Positions 23,159 to 31,102 of a stretch of DNA of 40,501 nucleotides are shown in pieces. The notes beneath the pieces are model-generated. The model did not search any database, was not told the origin of the DNA, and saw only the letters and a program-made list of their open reading frames with translations. This stretch comes from Levilactobacillus namurensis DSM 19117 (GTDB lineage: Bacteria > Bacillota > Bacilli > Lactobacillales > Lactobacillaceae), in the NCBI RefSeq assembly GCF_001434785.1, contig NZ_AZDT01000057.1, forward strand, positions 1 through 40,501. The letters run 5' to 3'. How positions within the stretch are numbered: the first letter of the stretch is position 1; every line of letters starts with the position of its first letter. The position numbers and the translations under genes were made by a program.

Positions 23159-23600
23159 CCTATTATAAGGGGATCTTAAAGTATTTCATTTGTCATTTAA
23201 GCCACCGACTTCATTCGCGATTTCGAGGTTATCTTAAAATTCTTTAAGCTTACCCGCTTCGCTGTCAAGTCCTCACCATCTCTTGTCAGAGCCCACTTTC
23301 TGACCACTTTACCCTTTTCTACTATTACATTGAGCTTAGCCTTAATCCCCCAGTTTAAGCGTAGCGTCCGCTAAACCGGGCATCTGATTTTCCGGCCGGA
23401 CACCAGATGTTCGTTGCCCCACTCCCCACTAAACTAGCGGACCAGGGGGTCGGTGGGACGCTACCGGCCGACTTAACGGCCCTTTTCTGGGTTCGTTTCA
23501 GGTAACGGAACCTAAACGCCGGTATCATCAGTTTTGTAATCGGTTTACCAAATAGTTTATATTCAACACGATTGGGGTTAGACTTGACTTGTCTAGAAAC
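23159..23600. other. Gene-free region with a cluster of inverted repeats
   Basis: No gene. Between 23345 and 23475 several arms pair: GTAGCGTCC (23361-23369) with GGACGCTAC (23456-23464), GTTTA..GCG with CGCTAAAC, and CATCTG (23381-23386) with CAGATG (23404-23409). It could be a structured RNA or a decayed repeat. No promoter/terminator pair frames it. The right part leads into the promoter of the MucBP gene (TTGACT near 23586). Confidence 0.35.
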
Positions 23601-23625
23601 TATTTTATAGAAAGAACTGACAAAC

Positions 23626-25377
23626 ATGAGAAGATTTTACCGGACGTTTTGGTCATTCTCGCTAGGGTTCCTCCTGGCTATCGGACTGAGCTTTCTGGCC
23701 CCCACACCAGTTCACGCCTCAACGACGGTGAATCTCTACGCTCCCGTAAGTGTCGCCGCCGCGAAAGCCGGCAAACCCGCCACCGCCCTACTGACGGATC
23801 CCAATTCAAAGGGAATCATTACCCTGGACACCCCCTTTTCCAGTGTCCTGGATAATCCCGCTTTCCAGTATTCGGATTTGGCCACCTATTCCATCGACTT
23901 CACCTACGCCAACGACTTAGGCAACAACGACTTCACCTTCGACGACGTCTACGTGCTCTCTCTTCGGGCGGATCCTACCGCAAAACCGATTCCCGAATAC
24001 GTGCAATCCCTCCGCGAACGTTTTCAGACCCTCACTGACCAGTTCCAGGGTTACGTGGTCACGGCTGCTAACCAGAAGGTGTTCCTCGCGAGTCATCCCC
24101 AGTGGTCCGTCGACCATCAGACGCTCAACTACTACATGCAAGCTGAAAAGTGTACTGGCGCAACGACGGCCGTCTTCCACGATGAGACTACGACAACGCC
24201 GACTACTAAACAATTTCGCTTGATGGGGCTTGCCGACACCCACGCGAACTTCGTGGTGGGCGCCAGTCGAGTGCCGTTCGACCCGACGACCGCTAAAATC
24301 GTCGACGCTACTGGTGATCCCGTTAGCTTGATCTCCGAAAACTTTACGGAAGATTTTGGTGTGCCTTTCAACGAAGTCCTTCCGGTTCCACTAGACGGGC
24401 AAGCCACCCACACCTACACCATCATCCCCAAAGATGACAGCGTGATCTTGGTGCACTACCAATACGCGGATGGCAAGACGGCCCAGGCCGACCAACTCTA
24501 CCACGGACCCGCGGACTCATCGACCACCATCACGGCCCCAGTAATTGACGGCTACACGCCGAATCAGGCTGCTTTGACGCCAACGTTTACCGCCGCTAAA
24601 CAGGAACTGACCTTCACTTACCAGAAGAACCCGGACCCGATCACACCACCGGCTTCTTCCTCGTCGAGTAGTTCCAGTGAAAGCTCCGCTAGTGACAGTA
24701 GCGCTAGTGTAAGTACCTCTAGCGAAAGTTCCGCCACTAGCAGTGCCACCACTAGTACTAGCTCCAACACGACTAGCAGTGTAACCAGCACCAGTAGCGC
24801 CACTACTTCGAGTAGTACTCCCGCACCCGTCAACCGTCCAACTACGCCGACGTCTTCCGCGGCGACTACCAGTTCATCAAGTGCCCAGAGTTCAACGACA
24901 ACGCCAAGTTCTAACGCTAATCAAGCGGCCTTTAAGCCATTCAAGCTCTACGTCAAGCACAACCTTTATGCTTACCGGCACCCGACTTTTAAAGCCAACC
25001 AACGGGTCAAGCACTACGTCAAACGGCCCCGGGTCAAGGCCCAAACCTTGACCGTAGTCGGCACAGCGCGGTCCAAGCAAGGCCTTCTTCGGTACCAGTT
25101 GGCCAACGGCACCTACATCACGGCTCAACCACGGTTCGTTGCCAACCTTTACTGGCAAGGCATCCATTCCACCAAGCTGACCGTGGCCACCCCTAAAGGC
25201 GCTTACCAATACCGGGGAACCAGCTTCACCCAAAAGAACCGGCGAAAGTTCTTGAAGCCTGGCACCACGGTTAAAGTCAAAAAGTTGGTCCACCACGGGA
25301 TGACTACCCGTTACCAACTCACCAACGGCCAGTATTTGACCGGGAACAAGCGCTTTGTTTCCCCCGTTTTGAAGTAA
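23626..25377 (+). CDS. Secreted MucBP-domain surface protein with DUF5776-type C-terminal repeats
   Basis: A 583-residue exported protein. Residues 1-31 are a signal peptide ending PTPVHA. Residues 32-265 form an N-terminal domain of unknown function. A MucBP-like module follows (about 268-335: VILVHYQYADGKTAQADQ, then GYTPNQAALTPTFTAAKQ). A Ser/Thr-rich wall-spanning linker runs to about 430. The C-terminal 150 residues are basic repeats of the DUF5776 kind (KPFKLYVKHNLYAYRHPTF; TTRYQLTNGQYLTGNKRFV), which replace an LPxTG anchor and probably hold the protein to wall polymers by charge. A role in mucus or surface adhesion is inferred from MucBP. The ribosome site is weak. Confidence 0.88.
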   Translation: MRRFYRTFWSFSLGFLLAIGLSFLAPTPVHASTTVNLYAPVSVAAAKAGKPATALLTDPNSKGIITLDTPFSSVLDNPAFQYSDLATYSIDFTYANDLGNNDFTFDDVYVLSLRADPTAKPIPEYVQSLRERFQTLTDQFQGYVVTAANQKVFLASHPQWSVDHQTLNYYMQAEKCTGATTAVFHDETTTTPTTKQFRLMGLADTHANFVVGASRVPFDPTTAKIVDATGDPVSLISENFTEDFGVPFNEVLPVPLDGQATHTYTIIPKDDSVILVHYQYADGKTAQADQLYHGPADSSTTITAPVIDGYTPNQAALTPTFTAAKQELTFTYQKNPDPITPPASSSSSSSSESSASDSSASVSTSSESSATSSATTSTSSNTTSSVTSTSSATTSSSTPAPVNRPTTPTSSAATTSSSSAQSSTTTPSSNANQAAFKPFKLYVKHNLYAYRHPTFKANQRVKHYVKRPRVKAQTLTVVGTARSKQGLLRYQLANGTYITAQPRFVANLYWQGIHSTKLTVATPKGAYQYRGTSFTQKNRRKFLKPGTTVKVKKLVHHGMTTRYQLTNGQYLTGNKRFVSPVLK

Positions 25378-25388
25378 AAAGTATACGT

Positions 25389-25424
25389 TAAAAAGCCAGC
25401 GACTGTTGTGGTCACTGGCTTTTC
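25389..25424. terminator. Bidirectional terminator
   Basis: AAAAGCCAGCGAC pairs with GTCACTGGCTTTT (one mismatch) with A/T tails on both sides. It closes the MucBP gene and the convergent aminotransferase gene. Confidence 0.92.
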
Positions 25425-25440
25425 GTTTAGCATTTTTAAG

Positions 25441-26652
25441 TTAAATCACGGGACTCGCCGCGTGAATAGCAGCCTTCAGCTGGTCACCCAGCCGGTGCAT
25501 CCCGCTATCGATGGTCTGCGGCGCCAAGCCACTAAAGCTCAAGCGCAACGCGTTGTGCACGTCACGGTTCGGGTAGAAATTCGTCGCCGGCACGTAGGTC
25601 ACGTGGGCTTGCGGGCTGATGACGTCATACATCAACTGATCCGCATCAATGCCCTGCGGTAAGGTGACCCAATCGAAGAAGCCCCCGGCCGGCTTGGTGT
25701 AAGTTGCCCCATCCGGGAAGTACGCCGCCAACCCACGCAACATGGCGTCCCGCTGTTGCTTGTAGTGGGTCGTCATGTGGGCGATGTGCTGGTCGATGTC
25801 GTTGGCGTCCATGTAGGCGTTGATGGCCGCATGGGTCACCCCGGTAGCTTCCAGGTCACTGGCTAACCGGACCTTTAAGATGGCCTGCAAGATATCACCG
25901 TCGGCCACCAGCCACCCAGTCCGCAAGGCGGGCATCAGGATCTTCGAAAAACTGGACAAGAAGATGACCCGCCCTTCCGTATCGAAGCTCTTGATTGCCG
26001 GTAACGGCGTGCTTTCGTAACCCAAGTCCCGGTACGGTGTATCCTCTAAGATCACGACGTTGTACCGGTTCGCCAAGGCGACCAGCTGTTGGCGCTTGGC
26101 CACACTCATGGTGATACCAGTCGGGTTATGATAATCCGGGACCGTGTAGAGGAGCTTGGTCTTAGGGTAGCGTTTCAAAGTCGCCTCCAGGGCGTCCAAG
26201 TCCAGGCCGTCCGCTTGCAGCGGAACCGCGTGGTAGTGTGGCTGATAGAGGTCAAAGGCCGCCAACGCCCCGATGTAGGTCGGGACTTCCACGGCGATGT
26301 CATCCCCCGGATCCAGCAATGCCTTGGCCACCAGCTCGATTCCCTGTTGACCCCCGACCGTCAAGACGATGTTCTCCGCCTTAGTGGTCACCTGGCCCCA
26401 CTTCGCGATGCGCGCCACTAACTTCTGACGTAACGCCAGGTTCCCCTGTGACGACTGGTACTGAAAGAGGTGGGCGCCCTGGGTCTCAATGGCCGTGTTG
26501 AACGCTGCCTGAACGGCCTTAACTGGGAACAACTGCTCGTTCGGACTCCCGGCCGCAAAGGTCACCGCCGAAGGATCCGGGTCCTTAGGAAACAACCCCG
26601 CTAACGCTGAAGAAACATCCGGGTTCACCCGTTGCGCTAATAATTCTTTCAT
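25441..26652 (-). CDS. PLP-dependent class I/II aminotransferase (2-aminoadipate/aromatic type)
   Basis: A 403-residue fold-type I aminotransferase of the AraT/LysN-like group, without the MocR HTH. Visible sites are TVGGQQGIEL at about 98-107, the substrate-site PDYHNPTG (172-179), EDTPYRDL (203-210), the PLP-binding Lys237 in SSFSKILMPALRTGW, and the C-terminal Arg in ALRLSFSGL. It probably moves amino groups between aromatic or branched amino acids and 2-oxoglutarate, a flavour-forming step in lactobacilli. It is transcribed divergently from a LysR regulator, which is the likely controller. Confidence 0.9.
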   Translation of the reverse strand: MKELLAQRVNPDVSSALAGLFPKDPDPSAVTFAAGSPNEQLFPVKAVQAAFNTAIETQGAHLFQYQSSQGNLALRQKLVARIAKWGQVTTKAENIVLTVGGQQGIELVAKALLDPGDDIAVEVPTYIGALAAFDLYQPHYHAVPLQADGLDLDALEATLKRYPKTKLLYTVPDYHNPTGITMSVAKRQQLVALANRYNVVILEDTPYRDLGYESTPLPAIKSFDTEGRVIFLSSFSKILMPALRTGWLVADGDILQAILKVRLASDLEATGVTHAAINAYMDANDIDQHIAHMTTHYKQQRDAMLRGLAAYFPDGATYTKPAGGFFDWVTLPQGIDADQLMYDVISPQAHVTYVPATNFYPNRDVHNALRLSFSGLAPQTIDSGMHRLGDQLKAAIHAASPVI

Positions 26653-26758
26653 TGAGAAGACACACCTTTCTGGGTCGGGTCACACGCTGACCTAACCATC
26701 CTTGTGGACTATCATCCTGTTACCAATCATGATAGAATACTTCTAATAGAAAGTACAA

Positions 26759-26783
26759 TTCATGTGTACCGTTTTTACGTGAA
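26759..26783. promoter_or_regulatory. Candidate LysR operator in the divergent region
   Basis: An interrupted dyad with TTCATG at 26759-26764 and CGTGAA at 26778-26783, lying between the divergent aminotransferase and lysR genes. LysR proteins usually bind interrupted dyads here. Another short dyad, AATCATGATAGA, lies near 26725. Confidence 0.4.
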
Positions 26784-26816
26784 CTTTATTCAACCTTAAT
26801 TTTGGAGGTGTTAGGC

Positions 26817-27725
26817 GTGCTTCCCTTTGCCTACCGTGTCTTTCAGGCCATTATTCAAGAGCATACGTTTTATCGGGCAGCGCAGGTCCTAAACGTGACC
26901 CCATCGGCCATCAGCCATTCCGTCAACCAACTGGAAAAGGAGCTGGGCTTCACCCTCTTCATCCGCAGTCGCTCGGGCGTCGAACTGACCCCGGACGGCC
27001 AGGCCATCCAGCCCCTGATCCAGGACATCATCAACGCCGAGGACCGGCTGGAACAAGCCGCCGCGAACATCAAGGGGCTCAACGCCGGGTCCGTACGGCT
27101 GGGCGCCTTCTCGTCAGTCTGCATCAACTGGCTGCCCCCCATCATTCAAAACTTCAAACAAGATTACCCGAAAATCGCCATCAACGTCGAACAGGCCGAC
27201 TTCAGTAGCATCGCCTCCGCGGTCAAGACCGGCCGTCTCGACCTGGGCTTCTCCGCATTACCGGTGACCGAAAAACTAACGGTCCTACCACTGATCAAGG
27301 ATGAAATCTACTGCATCACGCCAACCGACTTCATCCCCGCCAACCGGACCACGGTCACCGCAGCCGACCTGGTCGACCAGAACTTCATCCTCCAACGGGG
27401 CGACTACGACAAGGACACCAAAGCCGCCTTGGACCACTACCAGATTCAACCCAACGCCCTGCGCTTCTCCATCGACGACCAATCAATCCTGGCCATGGTC
27501 GAAGCCGGTATGGGCATGGGCATTTTACCAGAACTGGCCCTCGAGCGCATCAGCGGGGACGTCAACGTCTACCCGTTTGACACCCGCTTCTACCGGACCA
27601 TCTGCCTGGTGGTCAACAGTGAACAGGCCAAGGCGCCATCGACCGCTAAAATGATTAAGGCCATCACCAGCTACGTGACCCAGCATTACCCGGATAAGAT
27701 CTTGCACCACCCCCATATGAGTTAA
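26817..27725 (+). CDS. LysR-family transcriptional regulator
   Basis: The GTG start at 26817 lies 8 bases after GGAGG, giving MLPFAYRVFQ; an earlier TTG at 26802 overlaps that site. The 302-residue product has an N-terminal winged HTH (residues 1-60, with TFYRAAQVLNVTPSAISHSV) and a periplasmic-binding-like effector domain (LRLGAFSS-type start at about 92, MVEAGMGMGILPELAL near 235). Divergence from the aminotransferase gene suggests it controls that gene in response to an amino acid or keto acid (inference). Confidence 0.92.
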   Translation: MLPFAYRVFQAIIQEHTFYRAAQVLNVTPSAISHSVNQLEKELGFTLFIRSRSGVELTPDGQAIQPLIQDIINAEDRLEQAAANIKGLNAGSVRLGAFSSVCINWLPPIIQNFKQDYPKIAINVEQADFSSIASAVKTGRLDLGFSALPVTEKLTVLPLIKDEIYCITPTDFIPANRTTVTAADLVDQNFILQRGDYDKDTKAALDHYQIQPNALRFSIDDQSILAMVEAGMGMGILPELALERISGDVNVYPFDTRFYRTICLVVNSEQAKAPSTAKMIKAITSYVTQHYPDKILHHPHMS

Positions 27726-27730
27726 CCAAA

Positions 27731-27762
27731 AAAGTCGGCCATCCCCAGGATGACCGACTTTC
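27731..27762. terminator. Bidirectional terminator
   Basis: AAAGTCGGCCAT/ATGACCGACTTT stem with one mismatch and T runs on the minus strand (TTTTTTGG) and a shorter one on the plus strand. It serves lysR and the convergent DUF2922 gene. Confidence 0.9.
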
Positions 27763-27821
27763 TCGGTTGTGTCGCGATATTTCTGATCTGACTTACGGAC
27801 TTAATTCCTAGACCGCCAGCG

Positions 27822-28058
27822 TTAAGCGGCTGGTACGGGCTCCGCCGCTGGGAACGGGGTCTTGGTAGTCTCAACGATGTTGGCCGCGACAGGTTGGTCG
27901 TAGAGGGCTACGTCGCCCTTGGCGAACAACTTGGCCGCCGCCATCTTCAACATGGTCTCCTGGACGTCTTCGGCACTCAAGGTTTCGTTGACGTATTTCA
28001 ACCGCAGGTACTTGATCCGGGTGTCGGCACTCTTGAAGCTCATTTCTAAAGTTTTCAT
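27822..28058 (-). CDS. DUF2922-family protein
   Basis: A 78-residue protein beginning MKTLEMSFKSADTRIKYLRL, followed by LSAEDVQETMLKMAAAKLF and the near-C-terminal ANIVETTKT. This is the usual order of the DUF2922 family: a beta start, a helix that counts sub-units of the form VxxxMxxxxxxxLF, and a closing VET. An Ala/Pro tail (PFPAAEPVPAA) is extra. Members commonly pair with a DUF1659 protein, as here, 22 bases upstream. The function is unknown. Third gene after the sigma-like factor. Confidence 0.85.
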   Translation of the reverse strand: MKTLEMSFKSADTRIKYLRLKYVNETLSAEDVQETMLKMAAAKLFAKGDVALYDQPVAANIVETTKTPFPAAEPVPAA

Positions 28059-28080
28059 GGAATCTTCCTTTCGTTAGGCC

Positions 28081-28278
28081 CTAGGCAACGTCATTTTGCG
28101 TGGTGACCGCCGCATGTTGGAACGGCAGGCCGGTCAAAGTGGCGAGATAGCCGCCAAACGTCTCAACGGCTTCGGGCGTGGGGTTCGCAATCCCGTTAGC
28201 CAGCGTGATGCGGATGGGATGTTGCGGGTCGGTGCCCAGGTTGAACGTGATGGTGGTCTTCTTCCAAGTACTTTGCAT
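28081..28278 (-). CDS. DUF1659-family protein
   Basis: A 65-residue protein, MQSTWKKTTITFNLG..., with a middle RITLANGIANPTPEAVETFG and a C-terminal LTGLPFQHAAVTTQN. This matches the small DUF1659 family found beside DUF2922 genes in Firmicutes. The function is unknown. GAGGAGA precedes the ATG. It sits between the sigma-like factor and DUF2922 genes in one leftward operon. Confidence 0.8.
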   Translation of the reverse strand: MQSTWKKTTITFNLGTDPQHPIRITLANGIANPTPEAVETFGGYLATLTGLPFQHAAVTTQNDVA

Positions 28279-28383
28279 GGGTGAATCTCCTCTCGAATCC
28301 GTAGTGTGTAAGTCGGTTGGCCAACCCTTACATGCCTACTAACGAAATTCGCGGGACGTTTGTCACCCCCAATTCCCACTTTT

Positions 28384-28935
28384 TTAAAATTGGTCGAAAA
28401 ACTCTTGGGTCACCCGGCGTAAGAGGGCCCGCCGCCAACGGTAAACGGTCTGGCGACTGACCCCGTGGTGGGCTGCGAGTTCGGCAGCGCTCCGGTGGTC
28501 GATCAACGTACCCACCAGGTACCGCCATTCCCCCAGCGTCCCGGTGGTCCCGACTACTTGTAAGAGCCGCAAGCGGTACTGCCGGGCGTGGACCAGGTCC
28601 TCTAAGCGTTCGGCAACGGGGACCGCCGCCAACGCAAGCTCGGGGTCGCCTGTCTCCTGGTGGTCCTGGTGGCGCCAAGCCTTCCGCAACTGGTCCAGGA
28701 TTCGACGGTACAGGGCTAGCTGGGCGTAGGCTAAAAACTGGTGGGGCTTGGTCTGCGGGTCCTCCGGAAAGGCCCGGTAGATGGCGGGAAACGCCAAGCG
28801 GCACTCCTGCACGTAGTCGTCAAAGTCGGCATGAACTGGCGAGAGGTGTAAGCGACTCAGGGCACCATAAATAATCTGTTCGTGGTCCCCGCTGAAGAGA
28901 AAGGCATACGCCACGGCATCGGTATTGTTCGTCAT
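28384..28935 (-). CDS. Sigma-70-like RNA polymerase factor (ComX/ECF-like)
   Basis: The start at 28935 (MTNNTD) follows AAAGGA; a longer frame to 28968 lacks a ribosome site. The 183-residue product has two sigma domains. A region-2-like helix bundle (FDDYVQECRLAFPAIYRAFP...HQFLAYAQLALYRRILDQL) occupies about 35-95. A region-4-like HTH (SAAELAAHHGVSRQTVYRWR) lies at about 150-170. Length and divergence are like ComX/SigH-type factors of lactobacilli. It heads an operon with DUF1659 and DUF2922 genes and is divergent from a secreted protein gene. The two promoters share an AT-rich box, so this factor may read both (inference). Confidence 0.8.
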   Translation of the reverse strand: MTNNTDAVAYAFLFSGDHEQIIYGALSRLHLSPVHADFDDYVQECRLAFPAIYRAFPEDPQTKPHQFLAYAQLALYRRILDQLRKAWRHQDHQETGDPELALAAVPVAERLEDLVHARQYRLRLLQVVGTTGTLGEWRYLVGTLIDHRSAAELAAHHGVSRQTVYRWRRALLRRVTQEFFDQF

Positions 28936-29039
28936 TTTTTTGAACCATCCTTTTATCTGATGATCCATAGCGCTATGGTCGAGACCAGTTTAGCGAATCT
29001 CTCCAACCACCGCGAACCACTGGCATTGACGGGTAAAAC

Positions 29040-29189
29040 CGTATATCTAGGAGTCTAAAAATTAAATTATTCGTATAGCCTCCAACGGTTGGCTAACCAT
29101 TAGGGATTGCTACCCGCACCTCCGAAAGCGTTTTTTCTGCAAATCGGCGTCCCGATTGCTACAATTAAATTTTTAGGTTGTGGTATAAC
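29040..29189. promoter_or_regulatory. Divergent promoters sharing an AT-rich box
   Basis: AATTTAATTTTTAG (minus, 29068-29055) lies 9 bases before TATACG, reading to the sigma-like gene. AATTAAATTTTTAG (plus, 29163-29176) lies 7 bases before TATAAC, reading to the secreted-protein gene. The boxes are 13 of 14 identical and face outward. Neither promoter has a normal -35, so the box may be the recognition element of a special factor or activator. Confidence 0.55.
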
Positions 29190-29228
29190 TAAAGAAGCAC
29201 ATAAATTATTTTTAGGAGACGATGATCA

Positions 29229-30311
29229 ATGCAACATCTCATCAAGCTGGCCTGGTTAACCGCGACCCTGGCTGGCGCCCTGTACTTAAGCGGCACCACC
29301 GCAACAGCCGCGGTCAAGACCTACACGCAATCCGGTAACGCCTTGCGGGCCTATAACGTTTCGCGCTATTCAACCGTCAATAACCGTAACCTTTTCGTTA
29401 AGCGTTACGCCTTTACAGGAACGGGCTCAACGGTTACCAGTACCCGGGGCAAACGTGCCACCTTCAAGACTAACTTTCTCCTCCCCTCAGACTATGACCG
29501 CTCGGCTAAGAACTGGCGTAACCCGCAAAGCATGGTGTTAACCCCCAACGGCAAGACCCTCTACATCTTAAGCACCAATCACGCCAACCGGGGATTCATC
29601 GCCAAGTACGACCTCGCCGCTCTTATGCGGCTGGGAATCACGGGCCAACATGTCGCTGCACTGGCCACCGCTGGCGCAGACCACGCGACCCAGTCCTTAT
29701 CGCCTAAAGACCGTCAAATCTTAAAGCACGTCCATATCGGCCCCACGTTTGCTTGCGGTCACGGTCAGTCACTAGCCTTGAACCCCAAGAACCACCAGCT
29801 TTGGTTTGTAGGCGCCAAGGCCGTTCATAGTAACGTTCAGCAGGTCAGTACCAGGACCCTCAAGCCCATCAAACGCATCAACTTCACCTTAAAGCATACC
29901 GTTCCAATGGGAGAAAATTTAACGTTTGACAAACACGGTAACGCCTACTTCTACACCTACTCTAACGGCGGCTGGGCACCTAAGGGCACCGTTAAACTCT
30001 ACCAAGGAAAAATTGGTCAAAAATCCGTCAAGTTTCACTTAATCATGCAGGGTCTCCGGCACCGCCCCGGAACCAAAAACCAATCGTTGGCTTACAATCC
30101 CAAGCGTAACCGGCTCTACTTCGTCAGCGATGGCAGTATCTCCTCCATCCCTGTCAGTAAACTGGGGCACCTCAAAGCTCGCCAAGTCGAAGCCACCAAC
30201 TTCAACGGCCGTCGTGAGTTCGAAGGACTCCAGTTCACCAGCAACGGCACCGGCTACCTCTTAACCAACCGATCCGCCCAAGTGATGAAGACGACGCAAA
30301 AGACTTACTAA
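29229..30311 (+). CDS. Secreted beta-propeller-like protein
   Basis: A 360-residue exported protein. Residues 1-28 are a signal peptide (MQHLIKLAWL...TTATAA). The mature part has repeated short blade-like units: PQSMVLTPNGKTLYILSTN, GQSLALNPKNHQLWFVG, ENLTFDKHGNAYFYTY, NQSLAYNPKRNRLYFVSDG and FEGLQFTSNGTGYLLTN. Each reads x-x-L-x-x-[NT]-x-x-G/N-x-L-[YW]-[FI]-V, as in YncE- or SMP-30-like propellers. It has no anchor motif, so it is probably released or held by its strongly basic surface. Divergent from the sigma-like operon with a shared promoter box. The function is unknown. Confidence 0.8.
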   Translation: MQHLIKLAWLTATLAGALYLSGTTATAAVKTYTQSGNALRAYNVSRYSTVNNRNLFVKRYAFTGTGSTVTSTRGKRATFKTNFLLPSDYDRSAKNWRNPQSMVLTPNGKTLYILSTNHANRGFIAKYDLAALMRLGITGQHVAALATAGADHATQSLSPKDRQILKHVHIGPTFACGHGQSLALNPKNHQLWFVGAKAVHSNVQQVSTRTLKPIKRINFTLKHTVPMGENLTFDKHGNAYFYTYSNGGWAPKGTVKLYQGKIGQKSVKFHLIMQGLRHRPGTKNQSLAYNPKRNRLYFVSDGSISSIPVSKLGHLKARQVEATNFNGRREFEGLQFTSNGTGYLLTNRSAQVMKTTQKTY

Positions 30312-30315
30312 CCAC

Positions 30316-30357
30316 AAAAAACCGCCGCAGCACTCAATCCCTGAGTACTGCGGCGGT
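30316..30357 (-). terminator. Strong minus-strand terminator
   Basis: A nearly perfect 15-bp stem, ACCGCCGCAG..CTCA with TGAG..CTGCGGCGGT, followed on the minus strand by six T but by no T run on the plus strand. It therefore belongs to a leftward transcript (the candidate RNA), although it begins 5 bases after the stop of the rightward secreted-protein gene and may help that one too. Confidence 0.9.
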
Positions 30358-30618
30358 TCGTCGTAGAAATCCCGTTATCCCGACGTGATTTCCGGTCTAG
30401 TGGCGGGTGGCTTCCCACCACCAGGCGTCCCACAATCTGGTCTTCACACCTGGCCGACCCTTCCCGGTGAACGGTCGGCCACACAGACGACAACTTGATC
30501 AACGTTACCAAGACCAGCTTGTGGTCAGCTCCGGTTCGAACGACCCGCCCGCTTAGGCGGAACCTGTGACCGGGGGTGTCGTCAGCTTCCGAATAACTGC
30601 CGGTGAGTTGACGACAAC
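30316..30618 (-). ncRNA. Candidate structured RNA of about 300 nt on the minus strand
   Basis: An extended -10 promoter (TGCTAGAAT, -10 at 30630-30625) starts transcription near 30618, and a strong terminator ends it at 30316-30357. The 5' bases GTT+GTCGT (30618-30611) can pair with ACGAC and AAC at 30364-30356, with one bulged G, closing the structure. Inner stems include GGCCGACC/GGTCGGCC, ACCGG/CCGGT, GGTTC/GAACC with CCGCC/GGCGG, and GACCA/TGGTC. A local hairpin GAGTTG/CAACTC competes with the closing stem. The ORF crossing it has a non-protein-like composition. It lacks RNase P, tmRNA and SRP motifs. The class is unknown. Confidence 0.5.
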
Positions 30619-30865
30619 TCTTCCATTCTAGCACGCTCCTCGCGCGGGGAACACGGGAACACCCCCAGAATTTTCGGTTGTCCGCCCCGAACCCGATCCT
30701 GGTGCTGGTTTCATCGGTCACTTAACCAACCCCCGTCACGACTTTTTAGCGGTTCATTAGGCCCTTAATCAGCCAGCCATCAGCCGTTTCATTCCCTAAA
30801 CTAGTTTGTGCAAGATTTAATTGCCTAGACGTTCTCGCGGACCGGTTTTTAGCGAGCCAAGTTAA

Positions 30866-30894
30866 TTGGCAATGAAGCGGTTTCATGCTACTAT
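30866..30894 (+). promoter_or_regulatory. Promoter of a small RNA with a cre-like palindrome in its spacer
   Basis: TTGGCA (30866-30871), a 17-base spacer, then TACTAT (30889-30894). The spacer contains ATGAAGCGGTTTCAT, which is a cre palindrome lacking one base in its left half. Placement between -35 and -10 would suit repression. Confidence 0.65.
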
Positions 30895-30900
30895 GTACTT

Positions 30901-30994
30901 GTAAAGCCGGGTTTAGTCATCCTGACTTCTCATTTATAACACCGTAGCCAATCACGCCACCGTACCTATCTTGTGGCGTGATTGGTTGTTTTTT
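30901..30994 (+). ncRNA. Candidate small RNA, about 94 nt
   Basis: A promoter starts transcription near 30901. A perfect 13-bp terminator stem (30948-30960 with 30973-30985, core CCAATCACGCCAC) and a T-rich tail end it. No start codon with a ribosome site lies between. The 45 bases before the terminator include GCCGGGTTTAGTCATCC, which could be a pairing region. It is not a leader of the next gene, which is on the other strand. The target is unknown. Confidence 0.6.
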
Positions 30995-31053
30995 CGCTTA
31001 CTTTTTGGGGTGACACTTTTACTCAACCGTTACGATAAGTCCTTAAACCATGT

Positions 31054-31087
31054 AAAAAAGCCTTGAGGAGTCCTGCCCCTCAAGGCT
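31054..31087. terminator. Terminator of the ABC transporter gene
   Basis: An AGCCTTGAGG/CCTCAAGGCT stem, then six T on the minus strand; TTTT also follows on the plus strand. Confidence 0.93.
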
Positions 31088-31102
31088 TTTCGTAACGCAT
31101 GC

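Noticed and set aside
24618-24833. Hydrophobic Val/Leu-rich antisense ORF
   Set aside because: It is the reverse reading of the Ser/Thr-repeat linker of the MucBP protein and looks membrane-like only for that reason.
30308-30721. 137-codon minus-strand ORF
   Set aside because: Arg/Ser/Gly-rich sequence without domain pattern, no ribosome site, and it overlaps a promoter, hairpins and a terminator; better explained as an RNA.
30722-30865. Search for a tRNA or phage attachment site near the RNA candidates
   Set aside because: No cloverleaf, integrase or direct repeat was found.
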